The position numbers were made by a program, and so were the translations under genes. Below are positions 17,789 through 26,525 of a stretch of DNA of 64,000 nt, one piece after another. The DNA lies in assembly GCA_016882485.1 (NCBI GenBank), contig VGPT01000001.1, forward strand, positions 1 through 64,000, given 5' to 3'. The notes below the pieces were generated by a model. The model was not told the origin of the DNA, made no database searches, and worked only from the letters and a program-made list of their open reading frames with translations. Numbering within the stretch: position 1 is the stretch's first letter; every line of letters begins with the position of its first letter. The DNA comes from Cyanobacteria bacterium M_surface_10_m1_298. Lineage in GTDB: Bacteria; Cyanobacteriota; Cyanobacteriia; PCC-6307; Cyanobiaceae.

Positions 17789-19207
17789 ATGGCCAAAACC
17801 GCCCAGGACGTCCTCCGTCAGATCAAGGACGAGGGCATCGAACTGATTGACCTCAAGTTCGTGGATCTCCACGGCAAGTGGCAGCACCTCACTGTGTGTG
17901 AGGACCTGATCGATGAGGCCGCCTTCAGCGAAGGCGTGGCCTTTGACGGCTCCTCGATCCGCGGCTGGAAAGCGATCAACGAGTCGGACATGGCGATGGT
18001 GCCCGACCCCAACACCGCCTGGATCGACCCCTTCTACAGCCACAAAACCCTCAGCCTGATCTGCTCGATTCAGGAGCCCCGCAGCGGCAAGCCCTACGCC
18101 CGCTGCCCCCGCGCGCTCGCCCAGAAGGCTCTCGATTACCTCGGCTCCACCGGCCTGGCCGACACCGCCTACTTCGGCCCTGAGCCCGAGTTCTTCATCT
18201 TCGACGACGTTCGCTACAAGAGCGCCAACGGCTCCAGCTTCTACAGCGTGGATTCGATCGAAGCCCCCTGGAACACCGACCGGGTGGAAGAAGGCGGCAA
18301 CCTCGCCAACAAGATCCAGCTGAAGGAGGGCTATTTCCCGGTTGCCCCCAACGACACCCTGCAGGACATGCGCAGCGAAATGCTGCTGACCATGGGTGCC
18401 CTGGGCGTGCCGATCGAGAAGCAACACCACGAAGTGGCCACTGCCCAGCACGAACTCGGCATCAAGTTCGCCGAGCTGATCAGCGCGGCCGACAACGTGA
18501 TGATCTACAAGTACGTGGTGCGCAACGTTGCCAAGAAGTACGGCAAAACCGCCACGTTTATGCCCAAGCCGATCTTTGCCGACAACGGCAGCGGCATGCA
18601 CGTGCACCAGAGCCTCTGGAAAGGCGGGCAGCCCCTGTTCTGGGGTGAAGGCACCTACGCCAACCTCTCGCAGACCGCCCGCTGGTACATCGGCGGTCTG
18701 CTGAAGCACGCCCCCAGCTTCCTGGCCTTCACCAACCCCACCACCAACAGCTACAAGCGCCTGGTGCCCGGTTTCGAAGCGCCGGTGAATCTGGTGTATT
18801 CCCAGGGCAACCGCTCCGCCGCCGTGCGCATCCCGCTCACCGGCATGAACCCCAAGGCCAAGCGCCTCGAGTTCCGCTCCGGCGATGCCCTCTCCAACCC
18901 CTATCTGGGCTTCGCGGCGATGCTAATGGCCGGCATCGACGGCATTAAGAACCAGATCGATCCGGGCGACGGCACCGACGTTGACCTGTTCGAACTGTCG
19001 GCTGAAGAGCTGGCCAAGATCTCCACGGTGCCCGCCTCACTGAACGGATCCCTGGAAGCTCTCAAGGCCGACCACGAGTACCTGTTGGCCGGTGGCGTCT
19101 TCACCGAAGACTTCATCGACAACTGGATCGCCCTGAAATACGAGGAGGTGCAGCAGCTGCGTCAGCGGCCCCACCCCCACGAATTCACCATGTACTACGA
19201 CGCCTGA
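17789..19207 (+). CDS. glnA: glutamine synthetase type I
   Basis: GlnA forms glutamine from glutamate, ammonia and ATP, the entry point of nitrogen assimilation. The 472-residue sequence starts [20 protein letters not shown]. It has the beta-grasp [11 protein letters not shown], the metal/ATP segments [24 protein letters not shown] and [13 protein letters not shown], and NRSAAVRIP. Residue 401 is Phe ([11 protein letters not shown]) where enterobacterial GSI has the adenylylated Tyr. The frame is open back to 17627, but the family N-terminus begins at ATG 17789. An NtcA promoter lies upstream and a strong terminator follows. Confidence 0.98.
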   Translation: MAKTAQDVLRQIKDEGIELIDLKFVDLHGKWQHLTVCEDLIDEAAFSEGVAFDGSSIRGWKAINESDMAMVPDPNTAWIDPFYSHKTLSLICSIQEPRSGKPYARCPRALAQKALDYLGSTGLADTAYFGPEPEFFIFDDVRYKSANGSSFYSVDSIEAPWNTDRVEEGGNLANKIQLKEGYFPVAPNDTLQDMRSEMLLTMGALGVPIEKQHHEVATAQHELGIKFAELISAADNVMIYKYVVRNVAKKYGKTATFMPKPIFADNGSGMHVHQSLWKGGQPLFWGEGTYANLSQTARWYIGGLLKHAPSFLAFTNPTTNSYKRLVPGFEAPVNLVYSQGNRSAAVRIPLTGMNPKAKRLEFRSGDALSNPYLGFAAMLMAGIDGIKNQIDPGDGTDVDLFELSAEELAKISTVPASLNGSLEALKADHEYLLAGGVFTEDFIDNWIALKYEEVQQLRQRPHPHEFTMYYDA

Positions 19208-19231
19208 TTCAGGCCCAGTGGTGTCCCTCAG

Positions 19232-19257
19232 GCCCCGGCAGATGCCGGGGCTTTTTT
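19232..19257 (+). terminator. intrinsic terminator of glnA
   Basis: A perfect 9-bp stem GCCCCGGCA/TGCCGGGGC (19232-19240 and 19243-19251) with two unpaired bases between, directly followed by six T (19252-19257). It sits 25 nt after the glnA stop, so the glnA message is probably monocistronic. Confidence 0.93.
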
Positions 19258-19264
19258 GTGCCCA

Positions 19265-19507
19265 TCAGTGATGGCGGAGCTGTTGGATGGCACTGTCGTG
19301 CAGGCGCTGCTCATGGGCATGCCGTTCGGCCCAGACCAAGGTCTGGGAATCCACACGCTCTTCGTGGGCCAGATCAGGTTGAGCACGCCGGCGACGCAGC
19401 CAACCACTCAGGCGTCGGTCAGCCCGCTGACGATCACGCATCCAAGCGACGTAGTGGGGGTCACTGAAGCGAAGGTCTGGCCTGGCATCGGCTCTGGAAT
19501 CCGACAT
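19265..19507 (-). CDS. small charged conserved hypothetical protein
   Basis: An 80-residue Arg/Asp/His-rich protein (MSDSRADARPDLRFSDPHYV, then AWMRDRQRADRRLSGWLRR). An AAGGAGG Shine-Dalgarno sits 5 nt before the ATG at 19507, one of the best ribosome sites in the window, and supports a real gene. A GTG directly before the ATG is less likely as start. No domain recognised. It is convergent with glnA and divergent from the methyltransferase gene across ~198 nt (19508-19705) that hold a GATAAT -10-like element but no other gene I can support. Confidence 0.6.
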   Translation of the reverse strand: MSDSRADARPDLRFSDPHYVAWMRDRQRADRRLSGWLRRRRAQPDLAHEERVDSQTLVWAERHAHEQRLHDSAIQQLRHH

Positions 19508-19705
19508 CACATCCTCCTTGGTTAAACGCCACGTCCGAGAGGCTCTCGTGAAACCAGTCTGTAGCTGTTGCTACCGATAATCGGGTCTCTACATCACTCG
19601 TGATGCAGGTTCATCTGGATACCGAGCAGTGGGCGTGGAGCCTGACTCGCAGCGACCGATGCAATCAGCTGAAATGGGATGCCCCACGCCCATCGCCCTG
19701 CAGCC

Positions 19706-20761
19706 ATGGCTGACGCCGTCACCAAGCTCGCCTACGAGGCCCTTCAGCAGGGCAAGAGCCTGGTGGGTGTCGCCCACAAGGAAATCAGCACCCGGCTGAT
19801 GGAACTAGTGGCGCCTGCTGGAGCCCCGAAAACGCTGCCGATCCCGCCGCAGATGCTGAAGGATCTGCAGGCCTCCCACAAGGCCTTGATGGAGGTGGAT
19901 TGGCAGGAAGCCGAAGAAGGTCTGTATCCCACCGCATTGCTGTTCGATGCGCCCTGGGGAGACTGGGCGGCGCGCTACCCCTTGGTGTGGCTGGATATGC
20001 CCAGCACCTGGACGCGCCGCTCGGAGCGCAATGTGCGCGATTTGCCCAGGGATGTCGAGACCGACAACTATCCCGACTACTACCTCCAGAACTTCCACCA
20101 CCAAACCGACGGCTACCTGAGCGATCACTCGGCATCGCTCTATGACCTCCAGGTGGAGATCCTGTTCAACGGAACGGCCGATCCGATGCGGCGCCGGGTG
20201 ATCAAGCCCCTGGTGCAGGGATTGCGGGCCTTTGCCGATCGTCCCGCCAGCAGCCTGCGGGTGCTCGATGTGGCCACCGGCACAGGACGGACCCTGCATC
20301 AACTGCGCTCTGCCCTGCCCAACGCCCAGCTCGTGGGTCTGGACCTCTCCAGTGCCTACCTGCGTCAAGCCAACCGCTGGCTCTCCCAACGGCCCAGTGA
20401 GCTTCCACAATTGGTGCAGGGCAATGCCGAAGCAATGCCCTTCGCTGAAGGAAGCATGCAAGGGGTGACCTGTGTGTTCCTGATGCACGAGCTCCCGGCG
20501 GAAGCGCGCCAGGCCGTTCTGGATGATTGTTTCCGCGTGCTGGAGCCGGGGGGAGTGCTGGTGCTCGCCGATTCGGTGCAGCTGTCTGACTCGCCTCAAT
20601 TTGAGGTGGCGATGGACAACTTCCGACGGGTCTTCCATGAGCCCTATTACCGCGACTACATCGGCGATGACATCAACGGCCGTCTCAGCGCCGCCGGCTT
20701 CAGCGGAATCCGCGCCAGCTCCCATCTGATGACGCGGGTCTGGACTGCCACCAAGCCCTGA
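19706..20761 (+). CDS. class I SAM-dependent methyltransferase
   Basis: A 351-residue protein. The N-terminal ~175 residues (YPDYYLQNFHHQTDGYLSD) are a cyanobacterial/plant-type extension. They are followed by a Rossmann methyltransferase with motif I VLDVATGTGRTLHQL, acidic motif II VGLDLSSAYL, VQGNAEAMPF, and LEPGGVLVLADSVQLS. The acceptor is unknown; homologues are often labelled ubiquinone/menaquinone-type methyltransferase by similarity only. ATG 19706 (MADAVTK) is preferred over ATG 19679. It appears monocistronic. Confidence 0.85.
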   Translation: MADAVTKLAYEALQQGKSLVGVAHKEISTRLMELVAPAGAPKTLPIPPQMLKDLQASHKALMEVDWQEAEEGLYPTALLFDAPWGDWAARYPLVWLDMPSTWTRRSERNVRDLPRDVETDNYPDYYLQNFHHQTDGYLSDHSASLYDLQVEILFNGTADPMRRRVIKPLVQGLRAFADRPASSLRVLDVATGTGRTLHQLRSALPNAQLVGLDLSSAYLRQANRWLSQRPSELPQLVQGNAEAMPFAEGSMQGVTCVFLMHELPAEARQAVLDDCFRVLEPGGVLVLADSVQLSDSPQFEVAMDNFRRVFHEPYYRDYIGDDINGRLSAAGFSGIRASSHLMTRVWTATKP

Positions 20762-20817
20762 CAGAACCGCTCCAACGGCCTTCATCACCCATAGGGTCGC
20801 GCAAACAGCGGATGGTG

Positions 20818-21141
20818 ATGAGCAACCCCTTCACAGTGCGTTGGCTCACGGGCTGGACCTTCCAGACCGTGTTGATGGAGGGGCAAATTCAGGTGGAAGC
20901 CCATGGCTTCGGCATCTGTTTGCGTAGTGCCGTGCGGCAGGGAGAAAGTCCGGTCGCGGCAGCCGATCGGCTCGTGTTCGCCGAAGACCAGCGACGCCGC
21001 GCTTTGCACAAGGCCTGGCTTCGCGGCGAGCGCCTCAATGAACTGCCGGAACCGGCCGCCCTGGTGGCCGCGGTCCCAGAGCCTGCTGCCGAACAGGTGC
21101 CTCCCCTGGCCAGCCTTTCACTGATCAAGGTGGCGGCCTGA
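20818..21141 (+). CDS. conserved hypothetical protein
   Basis: A 107-residue protein (MSNPFTVRWLTGWTFQTVLM). The first ~70 residues look folded, with conserved-looking Trp and Arg residues. The last ~35 are Pro/Ala/Glu-rich and probably flexible. ATG 20812 would add two residues. It lies 50 nt after the methyltransferase and converges with the gene at 21145, three bases apart. No function can be assigned. Confidence 0.65.
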   Translation: MSNPFTVRWLTGWTFQTVLMEGQIQVEAHGFGICLRSAVRQGESPVAAADRLVFAEDQRRRALHKAWLRGERLNELPEPAALVAAVPEPAAEQVPPLASLSLIKVAA

Positions 21142-21144
21142 ACC

Positions 21145-21750
21145 TCAGGGCCGCAACAACAACGCCGCGCAGGCCCCCACGCCGCCCCAGCGCAGGAACT
21201 GCCACAACCAACGCTCCTGGGGCTGTTGAGCACGCAGCGGAGCGGGAAGCGGGTCGAGCAAACGCTGGGCCGCAGCCATGCGCTGCCGCAAACGACGGGC
21301 GTGGAGACTGTCGTCCTGGGTGCTGAGGCGCTCAGCTCTCGACACCTGGGCCAGCAGGTTGGCCAGCTGATGCAGCCAGCGGATCGGTTGGTAGGGGGAG
21401 CGCGGTCTCTGCTGCATGGCGTCAGGATGGCGCCACGCCAAGGCATTCGTCCAGTGCAGAGTCCATCCAGCGAAGGGAGCGCCAAGCGGTGGCCCGCCGG
21501 CAGTCAGGAGCTGGCTCGAAAGCTGCATCAAGAGTTGAGCATTGGCAACCACCAGTGGCATGCACTCAAGGGTCAACCGCAGCGCCGGGCTGCCGAGCAG
21601 CTCAGTGCTGCACTCGTGCAGCTGTTGGATGAAGACAACAGCCCGGCTGCCGCTGGGACCACAACGCAACGCCTGCAGGCGCTTGCGCTGGTAGAACATG
21701 CCCTCGGGTGGCTGAAAGGGGACCTGCGCGATCCGGGCTGCCCCAGCCAC
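21145..21750 (-). CDS. hypothetical protein with C-terminal membrane helix
   Basis: About 201 residues from a GTG at 21750, which lies 5 nt after the stop of the anti-sigma-kinase-like gene. ATG 21699 (MFYQRKRLQALRCG) is the alternative. The N-terminal half is helical and hydrophobic/Cys-containing (SRAVVFIQQLHECSTELLG). The middle is basic with a helical stretch (RRLRQRMAAAQRLLDPLP). The C-terminus is a Gly/Ala/Leu helix likely to insert in the membrane (FLRWGGVGACAALLL). High GC3 supports coding. The plus-strand open frame over the same DNA looks like a shadow. Position suggests a link to the kinase; role unknown. Confidence 0.6.
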   Translation of the reverse strand: MAGAARIAQVPFQPPEGMFYQRKRLQALRCGPSGSRAVVFIQQLHECSTELLGSPALRLTLECMPLVVANAQLLMQLSSQLLTAGGPPLGAPFAGWTLHWTNALAWRHPDAMQQRPRSPYQPIRWLHQLANLLAQVSRAERLSTQDDSLHARRLRQRMAAAQRLLDPLPAPLRAQQPQERWLWQFLRWGGVGACAALLLRP

Positions 21751-21755
21751 GGGCG

Positions 21756-22148
21756 TTAAGCAGCGCGGCGGACCGCCACCTGAACCCGATTGCCGCGGCG
21801 ACTCCAGCGCACATCCTCGAAGCACTGGTGCATCAAGAAGATGCCCCTTCCACCGACAGCATCGGGACGATCAGGCAGCACCCCGGTGCGGACCTGAATC
21901 GGCACGCCACAGCCTTCGTCTTGCACCTGAAAGACCAGCCAATGGGGGGTGAGGATGCGCCGCACCCGCAAACACTTGCTCGGATCGCCGCCATTGCCAT
22001 GGCGCACAGCATTCACGAGCACTTCCTGAAGGCCCAGTTGCAGCGCAGCGAGCTGATCCGCGCAGCTGATCGGCTCGAGCAACAACTCCAGCAGCGGAGC
22101 CAGGTGAAGAGTGGATGGGGTGATGTAGTCAGCCCAACGCAGCGCCAT
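21756..22148 (-). CDS. RsbW-like anti-sigma factor kinase (HATPase_c_2)
   Basis: A 130-residue GHKL ATPase of the serine-kinase anti-sigma type. The N box is LQEVLVNAVRHGNGG, G1 is DEGCGVPI and G2 is GGRGIFLMHQC, all in the right order and spacing. Such proteins bind a sigma factor or phosphorylate a STAS antagonist, releasing or holding their partner (partner switching). A STAS-domain protein is encoded at 48846-49193, far away. This gene lies 61 nt after a GUN4-domain gene and 5 nt before an unknown membrane-tailed gene. No sigma factor is nearby. Confidence 0.85.
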   Translation of the reverse strand: MALRWADYITPSTLHLAPLLELLLEPISCADQLAALQLGLQEVLVNAVRHGNGGDPSKCLRVRRILTPHWLVFQVQDEGCGVPIQVRTGVLPDRPDAVGGRGIFLMHQCFEDVRWSRRGNRVQVAVRRAA

Positions 22149-22209
22149 GGAACCCCTGAGGGGGAAACAGCGGTTGGTTTGACACTACCGCCGCTGCGGC
22201 AGTCGGGCT

Positions 22210-22932
22210 TCAGCTCGCAGCGCGTTGTTGCACGCCGGGATGGGAGAGAAGGGCATCCATCAAACGAACCCCCCGCAACTGATTCACCAGGGGGAGATGC
22301 CCTTCCGGAGCCTCCAGAGACCAGGTGAAGGCCTTGGGATAGCGCGTCCAGATGCCGGCCTGCTTCCAGCCGATGCGCGGCCAGAGTCGATCCCAGCGAC
22401 CACCGAGGCTGCGCAGCAGGCGCAACTGCACGGAAAAACCGAAGCGGGCCTGGGAGAAGCACACCCAGAGGCGATCCAGCCCCTCCAGGTCGGAGGCCGC
22501 CATCGGCGGCACCTCGGAGTAATAGACGTAGCCGCGCTTGACGGCATCGGAGCCGGCCAGCTCACGCAGATGCTCACTGGTGAGGCGATCGGCCTCTTCA
22601 AAGTTCTGCTCGATCAAGGCCCGCTGCAGTGGGGCGTAGTCGAGGCCTTGGGCACTGCTAACGGCCAGCCATCCCTCTGGGTAGCGACTCCAAAAGGCTT
22701 CAGAGAGGCTGTCCGGTTGCGACACCAGGAGCTGGATCAGGGTGCCTGCGGCCCAGTCATCTCCGGTGGCATCAAAGCGATCCAGGCGATCCGCGATCAG
22801 TGGGCGCAGCTCCTGGCTGCGCTGCTGCAACTGGGGCAGCAGTGAGCGGCGCTGCCGGGCAGCCGCGGAGACGAAACGCTCCAGCAACTGATCAGCGCTG
22901 ACCGTGGTCGTGACAGGGGGTCCGGAAAGCAT
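22210..22932 (-). CDS. gun4: GUN4-domain protein (Mg-chelatase activator)
   Basis: GUN4 binds protoporphyrin and stimulates Mg-chelatase, which commits tetrapyrrole to chlorophyll. The 240-residue protein has an N-terminal helical domain (~1-85) and a GUN4 core. NFEEADRLTSEHL, DLEGLDRLWVCFSQARFGFS and VQLRLLRSLGGRWDRL match the family. A C-terminal MDALLSHPGVQQR helix follows. The length fits single-copy cyanobacterial Gun4, though other GUN4-domain proteins exist, so the symbol is probable rather than proven. It heads a possible operon with the RsbW-like kinase. Confidence 0.85.
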   Translation of the reverse strand: MLSGPPVTTTVSADQLLERFVSAAARQRRSLLPQLQQRSQELRPLIADRLDRFDATGDDWAAGTLIQLLVSQPDSLSEAFWSRYPEGWLAVSSAQGLDYAPLQRALIEQNFEEADRLTSEHLRELAGSDAVKRGYVYYSEVPPMAASDLEGLDRLWVCFSQARFGFSVQLRLLRSLGGRWDRLWPRIGWKQAGIWTRYPKAFTWSLEAPEGHLPLVNQLRGVRLMDALLSHPGVQQRAAS

Positions 22933-22996
22933 GGAAACGGGCTGACCTGACAGGGAGGCAGCGTTGGCCCACTATGTCAGGCATTGCAATGGGGCC

Positions 22997-24058
22997 ATGG
23001 CTGAGCGGCTGGCGATTGACCCCTTCCTGCAGAGCGAAGGGGTGCTGGTGGATGTGCGCTCACCGGCTGAGTTCGCGCAGGGGCACATCCCCGGTGCCCG
23101 AAACCTGCCGCTATTCAGCGATGAGCAGCGGGCGGAGGTGGGAACGAGCTACAAGCAGCAGGGCCGACAAGCCGCGATCCAACTCGGTCTGAGCCATGTG
23201 GGTCCGAAGCTGGCGAGCCTCGGCGAGCAACTCCGTCAGTGGAGTGAGCAGGCTCCGGCTGTCCCCCTACGGATTCACTGCTGGCGCGGAGGGATGCGCT
23301 CCGCCAGTGTGGCCTGGCTGGCGGAAACCCTGGAGCTGCCCAGCGTGCTGCTGGAGGGGGGATACAAGCACTACCGCCGCTGGGTGCTGGCGCTGATGGA
23401 GGACCCCTGGCCGCTGCGGCTGCTGGGGGGGCGCACCGGCACAGGAAAAACCGACCTCCTGCAGGCCCTTGGCAGCCGGGGAGTGGCCGTGATTGATCTC
23501 GAGGGGCTGGCGCACCACCGCGGCAGCAGCTTCGGCAGCCTGGGCATGCCCCCCCAGCCCAGCAGCGAGCACTACGAAAACAAGATCGCCGCGGAGCTGA
23601 GTCAGCTTCGGAGTGCTCCAGAGATCTGGCTGGAAGCCGAAAGTGCCCAGGTGGGGCGCTGCCGGATCCCCGCAGGCCTCTGGCGCCAGATGCAAGCAGC
23701 ACCGTTGCTGGAAATCAGCCGCCCGATTGAGCAACGCCTTGACCAGCTGGTGGCTGTCTACGGGAGTCAGGATCCAGGGGCTTTGGCGGAGGCCACCCAG
23801 CGCATCGCCCGGCGACTAGGGCCCCAGCGCACCAAGGCAGCGCTGGAGGCCATCGCCCTCGCCGACTGGCGCGGCGCTTGTGCGCAGATGCTGGATTACT
23901 ACGACCGCTGCTACGACCACGAGTTACAGCGGCAGGGCTTGTTGGGACAGGAGGAGCTGGGGCAGATGTCTGCGGCTGAGGCCGCCGATCACCTGATCAG
24001 CCGCCAGCGCTTCCTTCAGATGGCCGAAACGGGATCTCTAGGATCATCCTTTCCATGA
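22997..24058 (+). CDS. mnmH: tRNA 2-selenouridine synthase
   Basis: MnmH (SelU/YbbB) replaces sulfur by selenium in 2-thiouridine at tRNA position 34 using selenophosphate, or geranylates it. The 353-residue protein has a rhodanese domain with catalytic Cys95 ([11 protein letters not shown]) and a P-loop domain ([12 protein letters not shown]), as in E. coli with Cys97. ATG 22997 ([11 protein letters not shown]) is preferred over an ATG 11 codons earlier. It ends 7 nt before psb28, so the two may share a transcript. No selD is in the window. Confidence 0.92.
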   Translation: MAERLAIDPFLQSEGVLVDVRSPAEFAQGHIPGARNLPLFSDEQRAEVGTSYKQQGRQAAIQLGLSHVGPKLASLGEQLRQWSEQAPAVPLRIHCWRGGMRSASVAWLAETLELPSVLLEGGYKHYRRWVLALMEDPWPLRLLGGRTGTGKTDLLQALGSRGVAVIDLEGLAHHRGSSFGSLGMPPQPSSEHYENKIAAELSQLRSAPEIWLEAESAQVGRCRIPAGLWRQMQAAPLLEISRPIEQRLDQLVAVYGSQDPGALAEATQRIARRLGPQRTKAALEAIALADWRGACAQMLDYYDRCYDHELQRQGLLGQEELGQMSAAEAADHLISRQRFLQMAETGSLGSSFP

Positions 24059-24065
24059 ACGGGCG

Positions 24066-24434
24066 ATGGCCGCGATCCAGTTCTTCCCCGGTGTCGATGA
24101 GCCCGTCGTTCCCGACATCCGCATGACCCGCTCCCGCGATGGGCGCACCGGCCAGGCGATTTTCGTGTTCGATCAGCCCCAGGCCCTCTCACCCGAAAGC
24201 ATGGCGGACATCGGCGGCATGTACATGCTCGATGAAGAGGGTCAGATGGTGACCCGCGATGTGAACGCCAAATTCGTCAACGGCAAGCCGGCGGCTCTCG
24301 AGGCGACCTACACCTGGAAAACCACGGAAGACTTCGAGCGCTTCATGCGCTTTGCCGAGCGCTACGCCCAAGCCAATGGCCTCGGCTTTGAGCAAAACAA
24401 GGAAGACAACGCCGAGACTGACGCCGAAGGCTGA
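24066..24434 (+). CDS. psb28: photosystem II assembly protein Psb28
   Basis: Psb28 binds the cytoplasmic side of the RC47 assembly intermediate of photosystem II and protects it during biogenesis. The 122-residue sequence [30 protein letters not shown] and GMYMLDEEG is diagnostic, and the length is usual (~110-120). The tail is acidic. It starts 7 nt after mnmH and is followed by two AI-2E family transporters. Confidence 0.96.
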   Translation: MAAIQFFPGVDEPVVPDIRMTRSRDGRTGQAIFVFDQPQALSPESMADIGGMYMLDEEGQMVTRDVNAKFVNGKPAALEATYTWKTTEDFERFMRFAERYAQANGLGFEQNKEDNAETDAEG

Positions 24435-24468
24435 ACGCCGCTAAAAAGGCCCGAGTCAGGCAACGTCA

Positions 24469-25527
24469 GTGAAATTCGGCCAGTGGCTCGGATTGATCGC
24501 CACAGCAGCAGCCCTTCTGCTGTTGTGGAACTTCCGAGATGTTCTGCTGTTGCTGTTTGCGGCGGTCGTGCTGGCCATGGCCCTGTGCACGCTCGTTGGC
24601 GTCGTGCAAACCCGCCTCGGCTGCAAGCGCCCCCTGGCGCTGGTGGCCAGCTTGATGGGTCTGCTGGGCCTGGTGGTGGTCGCCGTGGCTGTGGTGGTGC
24701 CACCCTTCATCTCCCAGTTCCAGGAGCTGCTGCGCCAGATCCCAACAGCGCTCGCGCTGGCGACCCAGATGCTGCGGCAGGGGCTGGATCAGAGCTCCCA
24801 GATGCTCTACGGCAAGGAAGCCCTGCAATGGCTGCAGCAGAGCTGGCACTCCCAAGGCACGGGCGGCCTGGATCCGACGACCGGCGTGCTTCGGCTGTTG
24901 GGCATCGCGGGAAACCTGGGCAGCGGATTGCTGGAGCTGCTGTTCGTGCTGGCGGTGAGCGTGATGATCGCGATCCAGCCGATCGCCTACCGCGAGGTGG
25001 CGGTGCTGCTGCTGCCATCGTTCTATCGCCGTCGCTTTCGGCAGGTGCTGCTGCTCTGCGGTGAGGCCTTGAGCAGCTGGATGGCCGGGGTGTTGATCAG
25101 CTCCCTGTTCGTTGGGGTCCTGGCGGGGATTGGCCTGTCTCTGCTGGGGGTGAAGCTGGTGGCCGCCAATGCGCTGCTGGCCGGTCTGCTCAATGTGATC
25201 CCGAACGTGGGTCCCACCTTGAGCACCGTGTTCCCTCTATCGGTGGCGCTTCTCGACTCTCCCTACAAAGCGCTGGGTGTCTTGGCGCTCTACGTGGTGG
25301 TTCAGCACCTCGAGAGCTACCTGATCACCCCTTCGGTGATGCATCACCAGGTCAAGTTGCTCCCGGGGCTCACCCTGATGGCGCAGTTCCTGTTCACCGT
25401 GGTATTCGGGCCGCTCGGGCTGCTGCTGGCGCTGCCCCTGGCGGTATGTCTGCAGGTGCTGGTGCGGGAAATCCTGATCCGTGATGTGCTCGACCGCTGG
25501 CGCCGCCCCAGAACTGCCCTGCCATGA
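24469..25527 (+). CDS. AI-2E family (PerM-like) membrane transporter, copy 1
   Basis: A 352-residue polytopic protein starting at GTG 24469. It has three N-terminal helices, a ~110-residue soluble segment (residues ~85-145) and four to five C-terminal helices. The family signatures VIPNVGPTLSTVFPLS and PLGLLLALPLAVCLQV are near the end. The family includes TqsA/YdiK and Na+/H+-antiporter-like members, so autoinducer-2 export should not be assumed. It overlaps the next, paralogous gene by 4 nt (ATGA). Confidence 0.88.
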   Translation: MKFGQWLGLIATAAALLLLWNFRDVLLLLFAAVVLAMALCTLVGVVQTRLGCKRPLALVASLMGLLGLVVVAVAVVVPPFISQFQELLRQIPTALALATQMLRQGLDQSSQMLYGKEALQWLQQSWHSQGTGGLDPTTGVLRLLGIAGNLGSGLLELLFVLAVSVMIAIQPIAYREVAVLLLPSFYRRRFRQVLLLCGEALSSWMAGVLISSLFVGVLAGIGLSLLGVKLVAANALLAGLLNVIPNVGPTLSTVFPLSVALLDSPYKALGVLALYVVVQHLESYLITPSVMHHQVKLLPGLTLMAQFLFTVVFGPLGLLLALPLAVCLQVLVREILIRDVLDRWRRPRTALP

Positions 25528-26525
25528 CCCTGCGAAGCCTTCTCGCCCTGCTCTCTCTGGTGGTGGTCGGGCTGCTGGCCTGGGAACTGCGTTGGGTGCT
25601 GCTGGTGCTCTTCGGAGCGGTGGTCTTGGCTGTGGCCCTGGATGTGCCCGTGAGCTGGCTGCGGCGGATTGTGCGTCTCAATCGCCCCATGGCGCTGCTG
25701 GTGGTCGTTCTGCTGATCGCAGTGCTCGGTTGGCAGCTGGGACAGCTCCTGTTGCCGGAACTGCTGGAGCAGCTCAACCAGCTCAGCCAGCTGATCCCTG
25801 CGGTGGTGACACGGCTGAGCGAGTTGATCGGCGGCATCGCCGGCCTGAACAACCTTGAGCGGCAACTGGCTCCGTTGCTCACCCTCGACAGGCTTCAGCC
25901 CCTGGGCAGTCAACTACTGGGGGTCGCGGGCGGTGCGGCCAGCGGCACGATCTTGCTGCTGTTGATGGCGTTGCTGGCGCTGCTGCTGGCCCTTGACCCC
26001 CGCAGTCATCAGCGCCTGCTGCTGTCGATCACCCCCGCCCATTTCCGTCCGCTGGCTCAAGAGTTGATGGGCGACTGTCGTCAGGCTCTCGGGGGCTGGT
26101 TGGCAGGAATGACCATCTCAGCCGCCTTGGTGTTTGTGCTCACCTGGGCGGGACTGGCTGCCCTGAAGGTGCCCCTGGCATTGCTGAGTGGGCTGATCTG
26201 CGGGCTGCTTACCTTTGTGCCCACAATCGGTCCCACCCTCGCGACCCTGCTACCGGTGGCGGTGGCGCTGTTGATCTCCCCGAGCCTGGCCGTGCAGGTG
26301 ATCGTGCTGCGGCTGGTGCTGCAGAACGGGGAAGCCTTCCTGCTCACGCCCCTGCTACTGAGCCGCACCGTGAACCTGCTCCCCACCGTGGCCCTGATGG
26401 CTCAATTGAGCCTTGGGGCACTCCTGGGATTGCCGGGTGTCCTGCTGGCGTTGCCGTTGGTGGTGGTGCTGCAGGTGCTTTCCCAGCGGGTGCTGGTGGA
26501 GCAGATCATGGATCGCTGGCTCTAG
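25524..26525 (+). CDS. AI-2E family (PerM-like) membrane transporter, copy 2
   Basis: A 333-residue paralogue of the gene just upstream, with the same layout (three N-terminal helices, a soluble segment, C-terminal helices). It shares the same C-terminal signatures, FVPTIGPTLATLLPVA and LPGVLLALPLVVVLQV. Start ATG 25524 lies inside the stop of copy 1. Tandem duplication with divergence is likely. The two may form a hetero-oligomer or have different cargo. Its last bases overlap the end of the small convergent gene at 26522. Confidence 0.88.
   Translation: MTLRSLLALLSLVVVGLLAWELRWVLLVLFGAVVLAVALDVPVSWLRRIVRLNRPMALLVVVLLIAVLGWQLGQLLLPELLEQLNQLSQLIPAVVTRLSELIGGIAGLNNLERQLAPLLTLDRLQPLGSQLLGVAGGAASGTILLLLMALLALLLALDPRSHQRLLLSITPAHFRPLAQELMGDCRQALGGWLAGMTISAALVFVLTWAGLAALKVPLALLSGLICGLLTFVPTIGPTLATLLPVAVALLISPSLAVQVIVLRLVLQNGEAFLLTPLLLSRTVNLLPTVALMAQLSLGALLGLPGVLLALPLVVVLQVLSQRVLVEQIMDRWL

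Noticed and set aside
19536-19548. Perfect 6-bp inverted repeat CGAGAG-G-CTCTCG between the small charged gene and the methyltransferase
   Set aside because: A one-base loop cannot form a hairpin and no T run follows. It could be an operator half-site pair but nothing supports that beyond symmetry.
21226-21759. Plus-strand open frame of ~177 codons opposite the 21145-21750 gene
   Set aside because: The minus strand has the expected G/C third positions and a membrane-helix end, while the plus-strand product looks random (Gln/Arg/His/Gly-rich). Only the minus-strand gene is listed.
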